A DNA stretch of 30,529 nucleotides from assembly GCA_964648215.1 (NCBI GenBank), contig CAZYMF010000038.1, positions 1 to 30,529 on the forward strand, read 5' to 3'. Source of the stretch: CAZYMF01 sp964648215 (GTDB lineage Bacteria; Desulfobacterota; Binatia; HRBIN30; JACQVA1). Below, one piece after another: positions 25,969-30,529 of this stretch. Under the pieces are notes generated by a model that searched no databases, had not been told where the DNA came from, and saw only the letters and a program-made list of their open reading frames with translations. Numbering within the stretch: position 1 is the stretch's first letter; each line of letters begins with the position of its first letter. Position numbers and translations under genes: made by a program.

Positions 25969-27020
25969 TCCTGTGGCGTGACACGTACAGCCTGATCGCC
26001 CTGGTGCTGGTTCCCGCCGTCGCCGCCTTCTTCGTCTGGGCGCGGCGCCGGCGGCGGCGCGCGCTGGAGAGCTTCGTGTCGGCGGGGCTGCTGCCGGCCG
26101 TGGCCCCCAACGTCGATCCGCGCCGGCGCACCATCCGGGCCGCGCTGCTGACGGCGGCGACGCTGGGTCTGGTGATCGCCATCGGCGGGCCGAAGTGGGG
26201 CTTTCACTGGGAGGAGGTCCACCGCCAGGGGGTCGACCTGATCATCGCCATCGACACCTCGCGCAGCATGCTGACCACCGACGTGAAACCGAACCGCCTC
26301 GGCCGGGCGAAGCTGGCGGTGCGCGATCTCCTCGCCCAGCTCCACGGCGATCGCGTCGGCCTGGTCGCCTTCGCCGGCCGCGCCTTCGTGCAGTGCCCGC
26401 TCACGCTCGACTACGGCGCCTTCGCCGAGAGCCTCGATGCCATCGACGTCGGCCTCATCCCCAAGGGCGGCACCGCGCTCGCCGAGGCCATCGACGTCAG
26501 CCTCGGCGCCTTCGAAGGCCGCCAGGGCAGCCATCAGGCGCTGCTGCTCATCACCGACGGCGAGGATCACGAGGGCAAGGTGAAGGACGCGGTCAAGCGC
26601 GCCAGCGAGCGGGGGGTGAAGATCTACACCGTGGGCATCGGCACCGCCAACGGCGACCTGATTCCGCTGGCCTCGGGCGGCTTTCTCAAGGACCGCAACG
26701 GGCAGGTGGTGAAGTCGCGCCTCGACGAGGACACGCTCAAGGAGATCGCCGTCGACACCGGCGGCGTCTATCTCCACGCGGCGGGGGCGAAGCTCGGTCT
26801 CACCGAGCTGTACCGCGACTATATCGGCAAGATGGAGAAGCGCGAGCTGTCGAGCTCGCTCGAACGCCGCTTCGAGCAACGCTTCCAGATCCCCCTCGGC
26901 ATCGCCTTCGTCCTGCTGCTGCTCGAGCCGCTCGTCGGCGAGCGCCGCCGCACCGCCCGCTCCGCCGCCCGCTCGTTCCGTTGGCAGTTCTGGCGACGAA
27001 AGAACGAGGAGGCGGCATGA
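25965..27020 (+). CDS. batB: BatB-like VWA membrane protein
   Basis: This 351-residue paralogue of BatA has the start MILWRDTYSLIALVLVPAVAAFFVWARRR and a second helix near residues 60-75 (AALLTAATLGLVIAIGGPKWG). Its VWA domain carries DTSRS (in LIIAIDTSRSMLTTDVKPNRL) and TDGEDHEGK, and a short C-terminal helix (IPLGIAFVLLLLEPLVG) is followed by a basic cytosolic tail. The ATG at 25965 sits in the batA stop and the stop sits in the batC start, so both junctions are ATGA overlaps and the three proteins are translationally coupled, probably in fixed stoichiometry. Confidence 0.92.
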   Translation: MILWRDTYSLIALVLVPAVAAFFVWARRRRRRALESFVSAGLLPAVAPNVDPRRRTIRAALLTAATLGLVIAIGGPKWGFHWEEVHRQGVDLIIAIDTSRSMLTTDVKPNRLGRAKLAVRDLLAQLHGDRVGLVAFAGRAFVQCPLTLDYGAFAESLDAIDVGLIPKGGTALAEAIDVSLGAFEGRQGSHQALLLITDGEDHEGKVKDAVKRASERGVKIYTVGIGTANGDLIPLASGGFLKDRNGQVVKSRLDEDTLKEIAVDTGGVYLHAAGAKLGLTELYRDYIGKMEKRELSSSLERRFEQRFQIPLGIAFVLLLLEPLVGERRRTARSAARSFRWQFWRRKNEEAA

Positions 27021-27868
27021 ACCACGCCCACTGGAAGATTTCCCTCGCGGCTCTCGCCCTGGCGGCGTTGTCGGTGGCCTGGCTCGACCCGCACGCCCAG
27101 GGCCGCGAGGGCAACCGCCTGTTCGCCGCCGGCAAGTACGAGGACGCCGCCAAGAGATACAACGAAGGGCTGGTGGATCAACCGGACTCGGCGGCGCTGC
27201 ACTTCAACCTCGGCGACGCCAACTACAGGCAGAAGAAGTACGACGACGCGATCAAGGCCTTTCAGCAGGTGGCGGCCGGGGAGAAGGACCCCAAACGCGC
27301 GGCCGGTGTCGCCTACAACATCGGCAACGCCAAGTACCGCCTCGGAGCGGCCGCGGAGTCGAAGGATCCGAAGACCGCCCTCACCAGCTACGCCGAGGCG
27401 CTCATCGCCTACCGCCGCGCCATGGGCCTCGCGCCGAACGACGACGACATCAAGTTCAACTACGAGTTCGTGCAGAAGAAGCTCGACGACCTGAAGAAGA
27501 AGCTCGAGGAGCAGAAGAAAAAACAGGAGCAGCAGAAGAATCAGCAACAGAACCAGAGCCAGCAACAGCAGCAACAACAGCAGCAGGGGCAGCAGAGCCA
27601 GAGCGCGCAGCAGGACCAGCAGCAACAGCAACAGGGACAGCAGCAACAGCAGCAGGCGCAGCAGGGGCAGGAGCCGAACGAGTCGACCGAGCAGAAGCCG
27701 CAGGGAGAGCAGGCGGTGGCGCAGTCGGGCGACCAGGACGACGGCAAGATGTCGCGTCAGGAGGCGATGGCCGTGCTCGACTCGCAGCGCGACCAGGAGG
27801 TCCGACCCGACGAGGTGATCAAGAAGCTGCAGGGCGCGCAGGTCGCCGAGCCGGCGCAGGACTGGTGA
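27017..27868 (+). CDS. batC: BatC-like TPR protein with glutamine-rich region
   Basis: This 283-residue protein starts with a hydrophobic export or anchor segment (ISLAALALAALSVAWLD) followed by TPR units from about residue 34 (GREGNRLFAAGKYEDAAKRYNEGLVDQPDSAALHFNLGDANYRQKKYDDAIKAF...). A charged coiled coil (LDDLKKKLEEQKKKQEQQ) leads into about 55 residues that are mostly glutamine (residues 163-219). The final part, MSRQEAMAVLDSQRDQEVRPDEVIKKLQG, is the conserved BatC-type ending. Its ATG overlaps the batB stop. The Gln-rich stretch is made of mixed CAG/CAA codons, so recent slippage is not obvious. TPRs suggest a periplasmic or membrane-bound docking role for the VWA complex. Confidence 0.9.
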   Translation: MNHAHWKISLAALALAALSVAWLDPHAQGREGNRLFAAGKYEDAAKRYNEGLVDQPDSAALHFNLGDANYRQKKYDDAIKAFQQVAAGEKDPKRAAGVAYNIGNAKYRLGAAAESKDPKTALTSYAEALIAYRRAMGLAPNDDDIKFNYEFVQKKLDDLKKKLEEQKKKQEQQKNQQQNQSQQQQQQQQQGQQSQSAQQDQQQQQQGQQQQQQAQQGQEPNESTEQKPQGEQAVAQSGDQDDGKMSRQEAMAVLDSQRDQEVRPDEVIKKLQGAQVAEPAQDW

Positions 27869-27916
27869 GCGCGAAAGATCCTGTGTAGGGTCGCTGGTGA
27901 CAGCCATCTTCCCTCG

Positions 27917-30529
27917 ATGAGAGTCATGCGAGCGGCAGCATCACAGCCCACGAGCCTCGGGACGGCGGCGGTCGCGTGCCGCCGGTGGCTCCTCGTCCTC
28001 GTCCTGGGTCTGCTCCCGCTCGTTGCCAGTACGGCGATGGCGGCCGGCGTTTCGGTGCGGGCGCAGCTCGACCGCACGCAGATCGAGGTCGGCGACGCGG
28101 CGAATCTGTCGGTCGAGGTCCAAGGTGCGCAGAACGCACCCGCTCCGGCGATCGCCGGCGTCGACGGGGTCAGCATCAACTACGTCGGCCCGTCGACCCA
28201 GGTGTCGATCGTCAACGGGCAGATCTCGGCGTCGGTCACGCACAACTTCTCGGTCACCGCGCTCAAAGCGGGCACCTTCACCATCGGGCCGATCCGCGTC
28301 GACTACGGTGGCAAGAAGTACGATGCTGGGAGCGTCACGCTGCAGGCGGTTGCGGGCAACGCACCGCAGAGCGGCGGATCGGCGGCGGCCGCCGCCGGCC
28401 AGGCGTTACGCTTGGTGCTGTCGGTGCCGAAGACGGACATCTACCTGCACGAACGCATTCCGGTCACGCTCAAGCTGTACGTGGGTCACGTTCGGGTCAG
28501 CGACCTGCAGTATCCGACGGTCGCCGGCGACGGCTTCGCCCTCGACAAGTTTCCCCAGCCCTCGCAGCACCAGGAGGGCGCCTATCAGGTCGTCGACTTC
28601 GCGACGACGCTGACGCCGCTGCGCACGGGAACGTTGACCATCGGCCCGGCGAAGATGGGGCTGAGCGTGATCTCGCAGCGGCGGGCGCACGGCGGCGACC
28701 CCTTCATGCGGCAGTTCTTCGACATCGATCCGTTCGGCACCACGCGCCGGCCGATGGAGCTGCAGTCCGACGCGCTGCACCTGAACGTGCTGCCGCTTCC
28801 CGAGGCAGGCAAGCCGGCCGACTTCTCCGGCGCCGTCGGCCACTTCGACTTCGACGTCAAGGCGGCGCCGCTGAACCTGCAGGCGGGCGATCCGGTCACC
28901 ATCACCATGACCGTGCGCGGCGCGGGCAACTTCGACAACGTCACCAGCCCCAGCATTCCCGGCAGCGACAAGCTGCGCGTCTACCCGGTGCAGTCGCAGC
29001 CGGCGCCCAACGCGCAGGAGAAGGTATTCGAGCAGGTGGTGATCCCGCAGCAGGCGGGCGCCGTCACGCTGCCGGAGCTGCGCTTCAGCTACTTCGATCC
29101 CGAAGCGCGCGCCTACCGCGCGGTGCAGCGCGGGCCGATCGCGCTGACGGTGCGTCCCTCGGCGCAGGCGCAGGCGGCGCCGCAGATCGTCGGCGCGGCA
29201 CCGGCGGCGCCCCGGCAACACGCGGAGAAGCTCGGGCGCGACATCGTCTTCATCAAGGACACGCCGGGAACGTTCATCCCCATCGGCGCCCGCCGCTATC
29301 GCAGCCTGTGGTTCTGGCTGCTGCAGCCGCTGCCGCTGCTGGCGTGGATCGGCGCGGTGCTCTACGACCGCCGCCGGCAGCGGCTGACGGGCGACGCGCG
29401 CTACGCCCGTTTCACCCGCGCCGGCCGCGAGGCGCGCCAGGCCATCGCCGGCGCGCGCAGCGCCATGCAGGCGGGCGACCGCAACAGCTTCTACGATTCC
29501 GTCGCGCGGGCGGTGAGCGACTACCTGGCGGCCAAGCTCGACCTGCCTCCGGGGAGCGTCAGCGCCGACAGCGTGGCGGCGCGGTTGCGGGCCAATGGCG
29601 CGGCGCCCGAGCTGGCGCAGGTTGCCGACAGCATTCAGGAGTTCTTTGCCACGTGCGAGCAGGTGCGCTTCGCGCCGAGCGCGGCGAGCGACGGCGACAT
29701 GCAGCGCACGCTCGAGCGGGCCGACGCGATCATCAGCGCCCTCGAGCGCCGGCGCAAGCTCAACCTCCCGGCCGCGGCGGCGCTGGTGCTGCTGGCGTCG
29801 CTGGCGCTGGCATCGCTGGCAGTCGCCGCAGCGCCCAAGACGAACAGCCCCAATACGCTCTTCTTCCACGCCAACGCGCTCTACACCGACGAGCACTACG
29901 CCGAGGCCGCGGCCGACTACGAGAAGATCCTCGCCGGCGGTCGCGAGAGCGGCAACCTCTACTTCAATCTCGGCAACGCCTACTTCAAGGCCGGCGACCG
30001 CGGCCGGGCGATCCTCAACTACGAGCGCGCGCTACGCTTGATACCGGCCGATCCCGACCTGCACGCCAACCTCGGCTACGCCCGTAGCCTCAGCGGCGAG
30101 AGCGATGGGGAGCCGATCTACGCGCGCCTGTTCTTCCCGCTCGCCGATCGCCTGACCAGCGACGGCCTGCTGCTCGGCGCCAGCCTCGCCTACGCCGCGC
30201 TGATGCTGCTGCTCATCCTGGGTCGTCTGCTCCCGGCCACGCGGCGCATCGCCGCGCGCAGCGCGATCGTCGCCGCCTGTCTGCTCGCCGTCCTGCTGAG
30301 CTCGGGCGCGTACCGCCTGTTCGCCATCGACCTGCCGCCGTACGCCGTCGTCGTCGCCGACAAGGACACCACCGTCCGCTTCGAACCCTCCGACAACGGC
30401 ACGATGCACTACACCGCCAAGCCCGGCACGATGCTCCGCATTCTCGCCGAGCGCGAAGGCTGGGCGCAGGTGTCGCGCAGCGACGGCCAGCGCGGCTGGA
30501 TCGAAGCCAAGGCGCTGGCACGGCTGTAG
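27917..30529 (+). CDS. BatD-BatE fusion protein
   Basis: This 870-residue protein joins two Bat components. Residues 1-35 are a signal peptide (RWLLVLVLGLLPLVASTAMAAG). Beta-rich BatD 'oxygen tolerance' domains follow, with repeated motifs such as VSVRAQLDRTQIEVGDAANLSVEVQG and PVTITMTVRGAGNFDNV, up to a helix near residues 463-482 and a cytosolic helical segment. A second hydrophobic segment (LNLPAAAALVLLASLALASLAVAAAP, about 614-638) looks like the old BatE signal peptide. TPR units follow (NTLFFHANALYTDEHYAEAAADYEKIL..NLYFNLGNAYFKAGDRGRAILNYERALRL), then two helices (about 757-776 and 785-805) and an SH3-like domain (VRFEPSDNGTMHYTAKPGTMLRILAEREGWAQV). The TAG stop is the last codon of the window. 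The start ATG 27917 has no good ribosome site; ATG 27926 is an alternative. Confidence 0.88.
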   Translation: MRVMRAAASQPTSLGTAAVACRRWLLVLVLGLLPLVASTAMAAGVSVRAQLDRTQIEVGDAANLSVEVQGAQNAPAPAIAGVDGVSINYVGPSTQVSIVNGQISASVTHNFSVTALKAGTFTIGPIRVDYGGKKYDAGSVTLQAVAGNAPQSGGSAAAAAGQALRLVLSVPKTDIYLHERIPVTLKLYVGHVRVSDLQYPTVAGDGFALDKFPQPSQHQEGAYQVVDFATTLTPLRTGTLTIGPAKMGLSVISQRRAHGGDPFMRQFFDIDPFGTTRRPMELQSDALHLNVLPLPEAGKPADFSGAVGHFDFDVKAAPLNLQAGDPVTITMTVRGAGNFDNVTSPSIPGSDKLRVYPVQSQPAPNAQEKVFEQVVIPQQAGAVTLPELRFSYFDPEARAYRAVQRGPIALTVRPSAQAQAAPQIVGAAPAAPRQHAEKLGRDIVFIKDTPGTFIPIGARRYRSLWFWLLQPLPLLAWIGAVLYDRRRQRLTGDARYARFTRAGREARQAIAGARSAMQAGDRNSFYDSVARAVSDYLAAKLDLPPGSVSADSVAARLRANGAAPELAQVADSIQEFFATCEQVRFAPSAASDGDMQRTLERADAIISALERRRKLNLPAAAALVLLASLALASLAVAAAPKTNSPNTLFFHANALYTDEHYAEAAADYEKILAGGRESGNLYFNLGNAYFKAGDRGRAILNYERALRLIPADPDLHANLGYARSLSGESDGEPIYARLFFPLADRLTSDGLLLGASLAYAALMLLLILGRLLPATRRIAARSAIVAACLLAVLLSSGAYRLFAIDLPPYAVVVADKDTTVRFEPSDNGTMHYTAKPGTMLRILAEREGWAQVSRSDGQRGWIEAKALARL

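Noticed and set aside
26819..27907. Minus-strand frame with a long poly-leucine stretch that looks like a membrane protein
   Set aside because: The leucines are the reverse reading of the CAG/CAA glutamine tract of batC; no ribosome site or conserved ends.

Overview
The window is high-GC DNA (strongly G/C-biased third codon positions throughout) from a large-genome Gram-negative-type bacterium. A signal-peptide protein, Bat-type membrane proteins, a phasin-like protein, a full biotin gene set and several families of dispersed intergenic repeats are compatible with a soil or sediment deltaproteobacterial-like or other uncultivated lineage. No rRNA or taxonomic marker is present, so this placement is weak. 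A run of exactly 100 N (3580-3679) shows the sequence is a scaffold, probably a metagenome or draft assembly.

Layout. 1-3579 (+): bioF (5' cut by the window edge), bioA overlapping it by 4 bases, a 54-residue single-helix membrane protein with its own consensus promoter, and bioD running into the N gap. 3680-5456 (-): larC (3' end in the gap) and a stand-alone ImmA/IrrE-type metallopeptidase. 5647-13663 (-): a first MoxR/VWA operon, in order of transcription a 461-residue three-helix low-complexity protein, a MoxR AAA+ ATPase, a DUF58 protein, a VWA membrane protein and a very large double-VWA protein with a glutamine-amidotransferase-like fold. 13920-16050 (+): a B12-binding-type radical SAM protein and acpS. 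16153-16389 (-): a small membrane protein. 16430-19240 (+): a phasin-like coiled-coil protein and a PAS-GAF-PAS hybrid histidine kinase. 19373-21399 (-): a pair of ArsA/Get3-family ATPases. 21733-30529 (+): a second MoxR/VWA operon, which is the classical Bat (aerotolerance) set: MoxR, DUF58, a secreted/anchored Ig-like protein, BatA, BatB, BatC (TPR, Gln-rich) and a BatD-BatE fusion whose stop codon is the last codon of the window.

How the parts may work together. Both MoxR operons pair a MoxR ATPase (a chaperone-like AAA+ acting with VWA partners) with a soluble DUF58 protein and membrane-anchored VWA proteins carrying intact DxSxS metal sites. This implies two parallel envelope-associated assembly or stress machines. 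Start/stop overlaps inside the operons indicate translational coupling.

The most unusual structure is in the spacers. Five different dispersed-repeat types sit at gene junctions (15602, 16081, 19246/19272, 21468, 23794). Four are inverted repeats or inverted-repeat pairs, and the fifth (15602) is a tandem repeat. In one case a repeat arm is read as the hydrophobic core of a signal peptide. I found no CRISPR array, tRNA, rRNA, transposase or prophage gene.
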